Source: UBA4782 sp034430215 (GTDB lineage Bacteria > Chloroflexota > Anaerolineae > Anaerolineales > Anaerolineaceae). From it: a stretch of DNA of 64,000 bases. The stretch lies in contig DAOUFE010000034.1 of assembly GCA_034430215.1 (NCBI GenBank), positions 1 to 64,000 of the forward strand. Reading direction: 5' to 3'. Below are positions 1 to 7,321 of this stretch, in pieces. Position 1 is the first letter of the stretch. Every line of letters begins with the position of its first letter. The position numbers and the translations under genes are program-made. The notes under the pieces are model-generated. The model saw nothing but the letters and a program-made list of their open reading frames with translations. It searched no databases and was not told the origin of the DNA.

Positions 1-1
1 C

Positions 2-94
2 ATTGGTTTGTATATGCGTGATCGTCATTTATCTAACTCGTCCCAATTCTCGCTTGCTTTTATCCCTGTCTATGACAAACTGTCAGGTGGCTAG
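2..94 (+). CDS. 3' end of an unidentified protein, partial
   Basis: From base 2 one frame on the + strand stays open for 30 codons and ends in TAG at 92-94. The decoded tail (IGLYMRDRHLSNSSQFSLAF, then a short IPVYDKLSGG end) has a protein-like composition. Its stop shares the palindromic CTAG at 91-94 with the stop of the convergent regulator gene, a common arrangement for two real genes meeting tail to tail. The rest of the gene lies left of the window, so I cannot name it. A chance open frame of this length is also possible. Confidence 0.35.
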   Translation: MGLYMRDRHLSNSSQFSLAFIPVYDKLSGG

Positions 95-2514
95 ATAAAC
101 ATATACATTTTACCTTTGCGTGAGGCAACGGTCATTTTCTCCAAAACTGAATCGCTGAGCTCTAAGAATTGGCTTGCTCTATCCAGGGATTCGAATGCTG
201 CATTCATATCTCTGGCATATGCCTGCACTAATCCCAATCCACTTAATCCAGCTCCCATTAATGTATGATCATTCAATTTTTCTCCATAAAGCTGCATTGC
301 TTCATAAATATGCTTCATACCTTGAAGATCACACAATTCAATAGCATATTTTCCCCAGAGCGAATATACAGAATAAATATCCTGAGTACTGATCGATTTA
401 TCAAGCTTTTTCAATGAATTTTCTGCATGCTGAAGGTGGCTGTAACTATCTTCAGGTGAAAGCATCTGCCAGGCAAAACGGGCAGCTTGAATACGGTATG
501 GGATAGACTGAGCAATCGATCCAGCCAGCTCTAAATGCTCAGCAATTTGTTCTACAGATGAAAATGTGGATAAATTCTCTGATATCAACACTTTCGCGAT
601 TCGTTGGTGAAGCAACCGTTTTCTAGCTGGATAAATATCCTGTATAATCGCATCTCGAATTTTTTCATGGATGAATGAATAGCTGATTTCAGATTCCTTA
701 ATTTGGATCTGTAATAAATGCTGTTCTTTTTCGAGAATCTCAAGTGTATCTGCCAAAGTGGTAGGCGAAAAATCGCTTACTTTTTCTAGCAACCAGGCTT
801 GCACATTATCACCGCATACTGCAGCGATATTGAGTACCGTTCTTTCGTTCTGCGAAAGCCTTTCCAATCTTTCATGGATGATATCTGCCAAAGTAGGTGT
901 AGTAGGACCATGAAGAATTCTTTCAGCGATGCTGATTTCGGGCGACGAACTTAATGCTGCGCGTAGTATTTCGATCAAAAACATTGGGTTGCCACCGCTG
1001 GATTTCTTTAATAGCTGGATCAGTTGAGGATCAGGTTTTTCGCCCGTGAGAAAATATGCTATTTGACTGATCTCTTCATCACCCATAGGCTGCAATTGGA
1101 TTACATGTAAACGACTCTTTGAACGAAAATCTGTGATGAATTGCTCAACCATTCCTGTGGGAATTTCTGATCGTGCAGCAAGAATAAAAATCGCCTGATC
1201 GCGAAAATAAGATTTATCTATCAGGGCATTAATCACATTCCATGAAGCCGAATCACACCATTGTGCATCATCTAAAACCATAACTATCTTTTTTGATTGA
1301 TTGCAAATTTGCATGATCTGATAAATTGCATCCATCATAACCACCCTGGCATCATCCAGGGGTAATCCTGTTGTATAAGCATCTTTGGGTAGCAATCCGA
1401 TCAACTCTGGGAGTAACCGCACCATCTGGCTGAGATGTTCTGGTTTCAATTTCAGCCATTCTTCTCTTTTTACAGACTGGCGAAGCATTTCACCAATTGT
1501 GTAAAATGCAGTGTTGCGTTCATTCTTTCTAGGCTGCATGACCATGAATCGATAGGTGGCGGGAGCTCGGATTTTTAATTCGTACAGCAGGCGGCTCTTT
1601 CCTGACCCGGCCTCTCCCAGAACAAGCAAGTTTTCTCCATTTTTTATTGCTGTCTTTAACTCCTTTAATGGGGAAATCCCACCAACAAAAGGAATTTCGG
1701 AATATGATCTCTCAGACTTTATCTCATTATCAGGGATCTTCTTCATGGGAAGATTCTGTAAACTGCTACTTAATCGCTCCAGAGCTGAAGGAAATTCACC
1801 ATAATTCTGCATTTCATATTGTTTCTTGAGGTTTTTCAAATGACTCCGCGCCTCAGAAACACGATCCAGGTGAACCAGAATTTCGACATATCGTCGGTTC
1901 AGGTCAGGATCCATATCATCTGTCTGAAGAGCCATACTCATCCAATCCAATGCTGCCAAAGGCGACCCAAACACCAGAGATTGTTCAGCCAGTTGAACTA
2001 ATAAATATTGACGATCAAGTTCTAATTTTTGCCCGGTTTTGATTACCCATTCGGAGTATTCTCCCTCTGGAGGAAGATTAATTCCGCATAGAAAGTGCGG
2101 GGATCGCCACAACTGTACCGCATCTTGCATAAGAACTATTGTGTTGGCTGGAATGGGATTGTTCTCTGGTCTGTACTGTAATGACCTTTTGATCATGGTC
2201 ATTTTGTTTTGGAAATCACGAAGATCAACATACACTTTTTCAGGATTTATGGTCATCATTGAACCATATTTCAAAAGCATATCCTTCTCTGGCAATGAAT
2301 TATTCAAATGCCGGAGGGTATCGCGCAGTCGGTTGTAGGCAATTGAGCCAATATCATCTGGCCAAAAAAGTGTGGCAAGCTCACTCCGGCTTACCCAATC
2401 TGGTGTTGAAGCAATATATGTCAGCAAATGGCGTACCATTCGTCTCTGGAAATTCAAAAGCTGACCATTATTCAGGATTTCGGGGGAGCCTAACAGTAGA
2501 ACCTGTAACATCAT
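91..2514 (-). CDS. SARP/BTAD-family transcriptional regulator with AAA ATPase domain
   Basis: Likely a signal-integrating transcriptional activator. The N-terminus (about residues 1-100) looks like the OmpR-type winged helix of SARP proteins, with the typical LFWPDD...A.NRLRDTLRHL pattern. A bacterial transcriptional activation domain of helical repeats follows (about 135-250). An AAA/STAND NTPase starts near residue 290, with Walker A GEAGSGKS and Walker B KIVMVLDDAQW. The C-terminal third is helical and TPR-like. At 807 residues it is shorter than many SARP/MalT-like relatives, which often exceed 900, and it ends inside TPR-like repeats. It is divergent from the lipoprotein gene at 2586 and may control it; that is inference. 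Start chosen at the first of two tandem ATGs. Confidence 0.85.
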   Translation of the reverse strand: MMLQVLLLGSPEILNNGQLLNFQRRMVRHLLTYIASTPDWVSRSELATLFWPDDIGSIAYNRLRDTLRHLNNSLPEKDMLLKYGSMMTINPEKVYVDLRDFQNKMTMIKRSLQYRPENNPIPANTIVLMQDAVQLWRSPHFLCGINLPPEGEYSEWVIKTGQKLELDRQYLLVQLAEQSLVFGSPLAALDWMSMALQTDDMDPDLNRRYVEILVHLDRVSEARSHLKNLKKQYEMQNYGEFPSALERLSSSLQNLPMKKIPDNEIKSERSYSEIPFVGGISPLKELKTAIKNGENLLVLGEAGSGKSRLLYELKIRAPATYRFMVMQPRKNERNTAFYTIGEMLRQSVKREEWLKLKPEHLSQMVRLLPELIGLLPKDAYTTGLPLDDARVVMMDAIYQIMQICNQSKKIVMVLDDAQWCDSASWNVINALIDKSYFRDQAIFILAARSEIPTGMVEQFITDFRSKSRLHVIQLQPMGDEEISQIAYFLTGEKPDPQLIQLLKKSSGGNPMFLIEILRAALSSSPEISIAERILHGPTTPTLADIIHERLERLSQNERTVLNIAAVCGDNVQAWLLEKVSDFSPTTLADTLEILEKEQHLLQIQIKESEISYSFIHEKIRDAIIQDIYPARKRLLHQRIAKVLISENLSTFSSVEQIAEHLELAGSIAQSIPYRIQAARFAWQMLSPEDSYSHLQHAENSLKKLDKSISTQDIYSVYSLWGKYAIELCDLQGMKHIYEAMQLYGEKLNDHTLMGAGLSGLGLVQAYARDMNAAFESLDRASQFLELSDSVLEKMTVASRKGKMYMFI

Positions 2515-2567
2515 TTAATTTTAATGGATTTCGTGTTAAATGGTGAACGAGAGGAATTGAGGACAGG

Positions 2568-2573
2568 TATAAT
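2568..2573 (+). promoter_or_regulatory. -10 box of the lipoprotein gene
   Basis: A perfect TATAAT lies 12 bases before the ATG at 2586, so transcription should begin only about six bases upstream of the start codon. No clear -35 box is seen. No strong ribosome binding site fits in so short a leader. Confidence 0.5.
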
Positions 2574-2585
2574 CATTCATTAAAG

Positions 2586-3455
2586 ATGAAAAAAGGTTTC
2601 ATCGTTTGTGTATTGATCACTTTCCTGATAAGCGGATGCAGTGAACTATCCGTTTCTCCAACCATTACACCTACCCAGATGCCTGAATCCCTTGAAACGG
2701 TTACAGCAACCATTGATTGGTTCCCTACAACTCCAACATTCACTCCAACAAAGGTTCCAACCCTGGCTCCTACCCCAGAAATGAAACCCGGAGTAGGAGA
2801 AATATTTTATGAAGATGATTTTTCCAATCAGACTCTTTGGAATACTTCTTCTTCTGCAGATGGTAGTGTTGCCTATGGGGTAAAAGAGATAACCATAGCC
2901 ATTAAAAAAGCAAAAATCACCATGATAAGTCAGGCAAATGCTGTGAAAGTAGACAACTTTTACCTCGAGATCACGGCTTATCCTTCGCTTTGTACAGTTG
3001 ATGATGAATATGGCATCCTGTTCCGTTACAACACACGCTATGATTACTACCGACTTCTGATCTCCTGTGCGGGGAAAATACGTCTTGAGCGGGTTCGTCA
3101 GGCTACCACCACCATCCTGCAGGACTGGATCTTGAGTGGTCAAATTCCGCCAGGTGCTCCAATGATGGTACGGTTGGGTATCTGGGCAGATGGTGATCAA
3201 ATACGTATCTTTGCCAATGACATTTTTCAATTTGGAACAACTGATGAGGCTTTCTCTTCCGGCGGAATAGCCATTTATGCTCGTTCATCAAGCAATAATG
3301 CCCTGACCGTAAATTATCGTGATCTGGTCATCCGGAATGTAGGTGTGAAAACCAATCCCATCGCTACGAATATCCCAACAAAAATAACGCCGGTTCAAAA
3401 AACAAAAACACCTTCTCCCTCTGCAGATAAACTGACAAAGACACCCACGCAGTAA
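2586..3455 (+). CDS. Secreted lipoprotein with Thr/Pro linkers and a jelly-roll-like domain
   Basis: The N-terminus is a lipoprotein signal: MKKG, a hydrophobic stretch and LISGC, with the lipidated Cys near residue 18. A Thr/Pro-rich spacer (about 22-70) leads to a globular domain (about 75-250) beginning YEDDFSN and containing YGILFRYN, DYYRLLISC and RLGIWADGDQIRIFAND. That resembles the LamG/DUF1080 concanavalin-like folds used in ligand or sugar binding. A second Thr/Pro/Lys-rich tail closes the protein. Such linkers are common on Chloroflexota surface proteins. Ligand unknown. The gene is divergent from the SARP regulator and stands alone before ssb. Confidence 0.7.
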   Translation: MKKGFIVCVLITFLISGCSELSVSPTITPTQMPESLETVTATIDWFPTTPTFTPTKVPTLAPTPEMKPGVGEIFYEDDFSNQTLWNTSSSADGSVAYGVKEITIAIKKAKITMISQANAVKVDNFYLEITAYPSLCTVDDEYGILFRYNTRYDYYRLLISCAGKIRLERVRQATTTILQDWILSGQIPPGAPMMVRLGIWADGDQIRIFANDIFQFGTTDEAFSSGGIAIYARSSSNNALTVNYRDLVIRNVGVKTNPIATNIPTKITPVQKTKTPSPSADKLTKTPTQ

Positions 3456-3529
3456 TTCCAGCAAAAGCATTTATCCAGGTAATAATCCATCGTCCATCTG
3501 CCCTGAAAATTGTGGTTTAATTATTCGTG

Positions 3530-3535
3530 TACAAT
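3530..3535 (+). promoter_or_regulatory. Candidate -10 box of ssb
   Basis: TACAAT, preceded by TG without the usual spacer base, lies 45 bases before the ssb start codon. The same TACAAT hexamer recurs upstream of the histidine phosphatase and xpt genes in this window. Confidence 0.35.
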
Positions 3536-3580
3536 AAGATGTGATAATGATAATTCCACTGCATATCACAGGAGGCATGT

Positions 3581-3997
3581 ATGTTCCATACAATCATCAT
3601 CGTAGGAAATTTGGGTACAGAACCTGAAATGCGTTATATTGCAAATGGTCAGGCTGTAACCAAGTTTAATGTAGCATCAACACATCAATATCGTAATGCT
3701 GAAGGTCAAAATGTAAAAGAAACAACCTGGTTCCGGATAAGTGTATGGGGTAAGCAAGCAGAAACTGCCAATAACTACCTGCATAAAGGAAATAAAGTTC
3801 TCATTGAAGGTCGATTGAAACCTGATCCTGCTACTGGAAATCCGAGAATTTGGAATCGACAAGATGGTTCTCCGGCAGCTTCATTCGAAGTTACCGCTTC
3901 ATTAGTTCGTTTCTTAACTCCTAAAGGTGAAGGTGCCGGCGGTGAAGACATTGGAGAATCTGCTGAGATTGATTCTGGAGAGGATATTCCATTCTAA
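3581..3997 (+). CDS. ssb: Single-stranded DNA-binding protein
   Basis: Binds and protects single-stranded DNA in replication, recombination and repair. The protein opens with the typical OB-fold pattern MFHTIIIVGNLGTEPEMRYIANGQAVTKFNVAS, includes TTWFRISVWGKQAE, and ends with the acidic tip DSGEDIPF that recruits partner proteins through its final aromatic residue. Length 138 residues is normal to slightly short. An AGGAGG ribosome binding site at 3570-3575, five bases before the ATG, fixes the start. An out-of-frame ATG at 3577 is ignored. It heads a group of genes linked to nucleic acids (DUF3467, translin, Cas4-like, recN). Confidence 0.97.
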   Translation: MFHTIIIVGNLGTEPEMRYIANGQAVTKFNVASTHQYRNAEGQNVKETTWFRISVWGKQAETANNYLHKGNKVLIEGRLKPDPATGNPRIWNRQDGSPAASFEVTASLVRFLTPKGEGAGGEDIGESAEIDSGEDIPF

Positions 3998-4062
3998 CCA
4001 GACGGTTCTATCAGGAGAACTCCCATGCTTCTGGTAGAACCCAAAAAGATGTGTGACAAAAA

Positions 4063-4377
4063 ATGACCACAACAACAATAAAACTTGACATTCCAATTGA
4101 TTGTCAACCAAAATATACCAATCTGGTGCGGATCAGCCATTCTCCAGCAGAATTGGTTTTCGATTTTGCCCAAATGGTACCTTATACCCAGACTGCGACT
4201 GTGATTTCCAGGTTGATCATGTCACCGATTGGTGCAAAACTTTTTTACCGCGCCCTGACAGAAAACCTCGCAAAATATGAAGCCAATTTTGGTGAAATCA
4301 ATTTACCCCCCAGTGGTGCACTGGCAAATGATCTGTTTCGATCCATCCAGCCACCTGATAACCCCCCCGAGAAATAA
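4063..4377 (+). CDS. DUF3467 family protein
   Basis: A 104-residue soluble protein matching the DUF3467 pattern: an N-terminal strand, then YTNLVRISHSPAELVFDFAQ, then VISRLIMSPIGAKLFYRALTENLAKYE. The family is widespread in bacteria and archaea and has no assigned biochemical role that I know of. Its stop codon overlaps the start of the translin gene by one base (TAATG), so the two are very likely translationally coupled and may act together. No strong ribosome binding site is seen upstream. Confidence 0.8.
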   Translation: MTTTTIKLDIPIDCQPKYTNLVRISHSPAELVFDFAQMVPYTQTATVISRLIMSPIGAKLFYRALTENLAKYEANFGEINLPPSGALANDLFRSIQPPDNPPEK

Positions 4378-5015
4378 TGAAAAATTTACCGGTAATTGCA
4401 GAACAAATTCGTGAAGCATTTGAAATCAGAACCAGGGCACGTGATCAGGCATTAATGCAATCACGCGCTTTAACCAGGCATTGTGCCAATGCCATCCGTG
4501 CAGTGCATAGAAGTGAAATTGATCTCGCAAATGAACACTTAAATCAAGCTTCTATTCTGGTATCGCAACTTAAAAAAGATTTACAGCCATACCCTGAATT
4601 GTTCTTTGCTGGCTACACCCAGGATGCTATCAAAGAATTTGTTGAAGCGAGCTGCACACTGGCATTGATACAAAACCTATCATTACCCACTCCTGACACG
4701 CTTGAGGTGGAAAGCAACACTTATCTGAATGGATTGGCAGAGGTAACCGGGGAACTTCGCAGGCGGTGCATGGACATTCTGCGTCAGGGGTATTCTGAAG
4801 AAGCAGAGAGATTGCTCTCTTGCATGGACGACATTTATGATGTATTGGTAACCCTCGATTACCCTGATGCCATTACCAATGGATTGCGCCGCCAGACTGA
4901 TATCGTACGGGGTATCGTGGAACGCACCCGGGCTGACCTGACTTTAAGTTTGCGTGAGCAAGATGTAAAGAAAGCCATGGATGCCCTGCGGGCACAACTT
5001 CCTGGGGGAGAGTAA
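4377..5015 (+). CDS. Translin-family nucleic acid-binding protein
   Basis: Predicted all-helical protein of 212 residues resembling the translin/TRAX family. Features are an N-terminal helix with RTRARDQALMQSRALTRHCANAIRAVHR, a central FFAGYTQDAIKEFVEASCTLALI segment that fits the conserved translin core, and a C-terminal helix with DAITNGLRRQTDIVRGIVERTRADL. Eukaryotic translins form octameric rings that bind single-stranded DNA and RNA, and with TRAX act as an endoribonuclease. Prokaryotic members are little studied. I cannot confirm the TRAX catalytic acidic residues. It overlaps DUF3467 by one base and is followed after 5 bases by the Cas4-like half gene, suggesting one operon. Confidence 0.75.
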   Translation: MKNLPVIAEQIREAFEIRTRARDQALMQSRALTRHCANAIRAVHRSEIDLANEHLNQASILVSQLKKDLQPYPELFFAGYTQDAIKEFVEASCTLALIQNLSLPTPDTLEVESNTYLNGLAEVTGELRRRCMDILRQGYSEEAERLLSCMDDIYDVLVTLDYPDAITNGLRRQTDIVRGIVERTRADLTLSLREQDVKKAMDALRAQLPGGE

Positions 5016-5020
5016 CAAAA

Positions 5021-5260
5021 ATGCGGATCATCCGCGCATCAGAACTGGGAAGTTTTTTATATTGCGAACGTGCCTGGTGGTATAACGCCCAGGGAATCGC
5101 ATCTGAAAACAAGGCTGAACTGGCGGCGGGAAGCAGTTTCCACCGCCAGCATGGAACCAGCGTATGGCAGGCGCGTCTGGCTACCTGGTTGGGATTGATC
5201 TTACTGGCAGCGGCGCTGATTATCGCTGCTGTGGCTGCCACCCTCCTGCTTATTCGATAA
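5021..5260 (+). CDS. Cas4-like nuclease, N-terminal half with membrane segment
   Basis: A 79-residue protein. Residues 1-50 carry the N-terminal parts of a Cas4/RecB-type PD-(D/E)XK nuclease: RASELGSFLYCERAWWY with the single Cys (C15) that in Cas4 joins the iron-sulfur cluster, and AGSSFHRQH with the motif I His (H41). Residues about 53-78 form one hydrophobic membrane helix. The catalytic D and E-x-K and the other three cysteines lie in the next ORF, in the same reading frame after one TAA (5258-5260) and four codons. It is therefore either a true two-subunit enzyme, a readthrough gene, or a gene broken by one stop. No CRISPR array or other cas gene is nearby. Confidence 0.65.
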   Translation: MRIIRASELGSFLYCERAWWYNAQGIASENKAELAAGSSFHRQHGTSVWQARLATWLGLILLAAALIIAAVAATLLLIR

Positions 5261-5272
5261 CTCAAGAAAAAG

Positions 5273-5794
5273 ATGAAGTGGCTCTTTCTCATTGCGGTAC
5301 TTTTGGCGATTGCTGCCATCATCATACTGGTGCGAGCCAATCGCCAGCGTGCTGAAAGCGGATTGCCTGCCGGTAGAATTGTATATGACGATAGCGGGGG
5401 AAACAAACGGATCATCGAACGCCCCTTGTTTGAACCAACATTGGGAATTACCGGCAAGCCTGATTACCTGGTGGAGCAAAAAGGTACTCTCATTCCTGTG
5501 GAAGTTAAAAGCACAGTTGCCCCATCGCAGCCTTATGATAATCACATCATGCAGTTGGTTGCGTACTGCTACCTGGTGGAAAAAACCCTGTTCCGCCGTC
5601 CCGCCTATGGGATCATCCGTTACCGAAATCGTAGTTTTGCTATTGATTACACAACCGAGCTGGAGAATGAATTTCTTGACCTGGTTGCAGAAATCCGGCA
5701 GGTTGAAAAAGGGGGAGGGGCTGAACGCTCACATAATATTCCTGCGCGTTGCCTGGGATGTGGTTATCGAGGTATCTGCGATCAGCATTTATAG
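5273..5794 (+). CDS. Cas4-like PD-(D/E)XK nuclease, catalytic half with membrane anchor
   Basis: Residues 1-20 form a membrane helix followed by the positive stretch RANRQR, which predicts a cytoplasmic C-terminal domain. That domain carries the PD-(D/E)XK residues: KPDYL (D64), VEVKS (E77, K79) and HIMQLVAYCY (Q94, Y98). The C-terminal RCLGCGYRGICD supplies C160, C163 and C169, the Cas4-type iron-sulfur ligands. Cas4 enzymes are 5' exonucleases and protospacer trimmers. A membrane-bound, CRISPR-free form would more likely serve DNA repair or defence; that is inference. The ribosome binding site is weak. It is in the same frame as the preceding half, 12 bases after its stop. Confidence 0.8.
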   Translation: MKWLFLIAVLLAIAAIIILVRANRQRAESGLPAGRIVYDDSGGNKRIIERPLFEPTLGITGKPDYLVEQKGTLIPVEVKSTVAPSQPYDNHIMQLVAYCYLVEKTLFRRPAYGIIRYRNRSFAIDYTTELENEFLDLVAEIRQVEKGGGAERSHNIPARCLGCGYRGICDQHL

Positions 5795-5836
5795 CAGAAT
5801 CAACACAGTAAGCTAAGTACGGGCAGGGTTTAACGT

Positions 5837-5842
5837 TATAAT
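5837..5842 (+). promoter_or_regulatory. -10 box of nadK
   Basis: A perfect TATAAT ends eight bases before the ATG at 5851. Transcription would start at or within two bases of the start codon, so the nadK message is probably leaderless if this promoter is used. Confidence 0.5.
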
Positions 5843-5850
5843 TATTCTTG

Positions 5851-6729
5851 ATGATTCCCGGTCAAACTGTTCCACGAAAAGTTATCCTGCTATCACACCC
5901 CGGAATACCTGATTCCATTAAGGAATCCAATGAACTGGCGGGTGTATTGCAGGAACACAACGTTGAAATATTTTTTGCCAGCTCTTATACAGATGAAACT
6001 CTAATCCGGCAGGTTCACACAGGCATTTATGACCTTCTTATCGCACTGGGTGGTGATGGAACGGTTTTACGAGCTTCGCGTCTATGCAGTCCAGTGGGGT
6101 TACCTGTCCTGGGAATTAATGTCGGAAATTTTGGTTTCCTGACAGAAGTTCAGCGAACCGGTTGGCGTGATATTCTTCCCAGGTTGCTGGCTGGAGATTA
6201 TCGTCTGGAAGAACGGATGATGCTGCACAGCAGCCATCTTCGAAAGAAAGTGCTTCTGGATGAATGGGAAGTTTTAAACGAGGTGGCTATCTGCCGAGGA
6301 GAAATGGTTCGTCCTGTACACCTTACTGCCGAGGTAGATGGATACCCATTAGCCTCGTATGTCGCAGATGGATTGATCGCTTCGACGCCTACCGGGTCTA
6401 CGGCGTATGCTATGGCGGTTGGCGGACCTGTGTTACCACCTGAAATGCGCAGCATCCTGCTGGTACCTATTGCACCTCATCTTTCATTTGCCAAACCGAT
6501 CGTCCTTTCAGAAGGGGCTTCTGTAACAATCAGAGTGCACACCCGGCACAGTGCTGTATTAAGCGCAGATGGGCAAAAATCAATTTCACTGGAAGATGGC
6601 GATGAAGTGCAAGTGACCGCCAGTAGACGTTCAGCTTACTTTGTCCGCTTTCAGAATCCAGGGTATTTCTACCGAACTCTAAACCGGTACATGGAACAAA
6701 CCCCCCGAATTTATGGTGACAAAAAATGA
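5851..6729 (+). CDS. nadK: NAD kinase
   Basis: Phosphorylates NAD+ at the 2' position to make NADP+. The diagnostic motifs are all present: LIALGGDGTVLRASR (catalytic GGDGT near residue 67), NVGNFGFLTE, and the NAD-binding TPTGSTAYAMAVGGP. About 292 residues, normal for the family. The start is taken as ATG 5851; an in-frame TTG at 5848 is possible but a -10 box lies directly upstream. The stop overlaps the next gene's ATG by four bases (ATGA), indicating an operon with the zinc-finger membrane protein and probably recN. The same nadK-recN order occurs in many bacteria. Confidence 0.96.
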   Translation: MIPGQTVPRKVILLSHPGIPDSIKESNELAGVLQEHNVEIFFASSYTDETLIRQVHTGIYDLLIALGGDGTVLRASRLCSPVGLPVLGINVGNFGFLTEVQRTGWRDILPRLLAGDYRLEERMMLHSSHLRKKVLLDEWEVLNEVAICRGEMVRPVHLTAEVDGYPLASYVADGLIASTPTGSTAYAMAVGGPVLPPEMRSILLVPIAPHLSFAKPIVLSEGASVTIRVHTRHSAVLSADGQKSISLEDGDEVQVTASRRSAYFVRFQNPGYFYRTLNRYMEQTPRIYGDKK

Positions 6730-7310
6730 ATCAACCTCCCAACAATGAACCCATCCCTGATGTTGTGGATGTAACCCCCGTCGATGCTCCCCTTTATTGC
6801 TACGTTCATCCCCAACGCGAAACACTGTTGCGCTGCAACCGGTGTAACCGGCCTATCTGCATTGAATGTGCACAAAAAACTCCCACAGGGTATCGCTGCA
6901 GAGAGTGTGTTCACAGCCAGCAAAAAGTGTACGATACCGCCAAATGGGTAGATTACCCTGCCGCAATTTTAATTGCAACCATCCTGTCATTCGCTGGCAG
7001 TTATATCGCTCTTTATTTGGGCTTCTTTATCATTTTTTTGGCTCCAATTGCCGGGTTCATCATTGCTGAAGCTGTTCGCTGGGTCACCAAACGGAGACGG
7101 TCTATGCAATTATTCCGTTGGGTGGCTGTCGCAACCGCATTGGGCAGCCTGCCATTTTTAGTATTCAGCCTGATTGGAATCTTTGCTCGGCTGGGTCTTG
7201 GAACAGGTTTTAATATTTCCAGCCTTTTGGGAATTGCCTGGCAGTTCTTGTACACCGCATTGATTACCTCTTCGGTGTACGGCCGTCTGGGTGGTATCCA
7301 CATTCGATGA
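6726..7310 (+). CDS. Zinc-finger (B-box-like) membrane protein
   Basis: A 194-residue protein with an N-terminal metal-binding module: YCYVHPQRETLLRCNRCNRPICIECAQKTPTGYRCRECV, residues about 24-60, a Cys/His spacing close to B-box zinc fingers. Three or four membrane helices follow (about 75-185). Such B-box/membrane proteins are common in Chloroflexota and Actinobacteria next to housekeeping genes, but their role is unknown. The gene overlaps nadK by four bases and precedes recN by 11 bases, so it is very probably co-transcribed with both. The zinc finger is predicted to be cytoplasmic. Confidence 0.75.
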   Translation: MNQPPNNEPIPDVVDVTPVDAPLYCYVHPQRETLLRCNRCNRPICIECAQKTPTGYRCRECVHSQQKVYDTAKWVDYPAAILIATILSFAGSYIALYLGFFIIFLAPIAGFIIAEAVRWVTKRRRSMQLFRWVAVATALGSLPFLVFSLIGIFARLGLGTGFNISSLLGIAWQFLYTALITSSVYGRLGGIHIR

Positions 7311-7321
7311 GTTGAACAAAC

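Noticed and set aside
5021..5794. CRISPR-Cas adaptation locus around the Cas4-like pair
   Set aside because: No cas1, cas2, other cas gene or repeat array is visible anywhere in the window.
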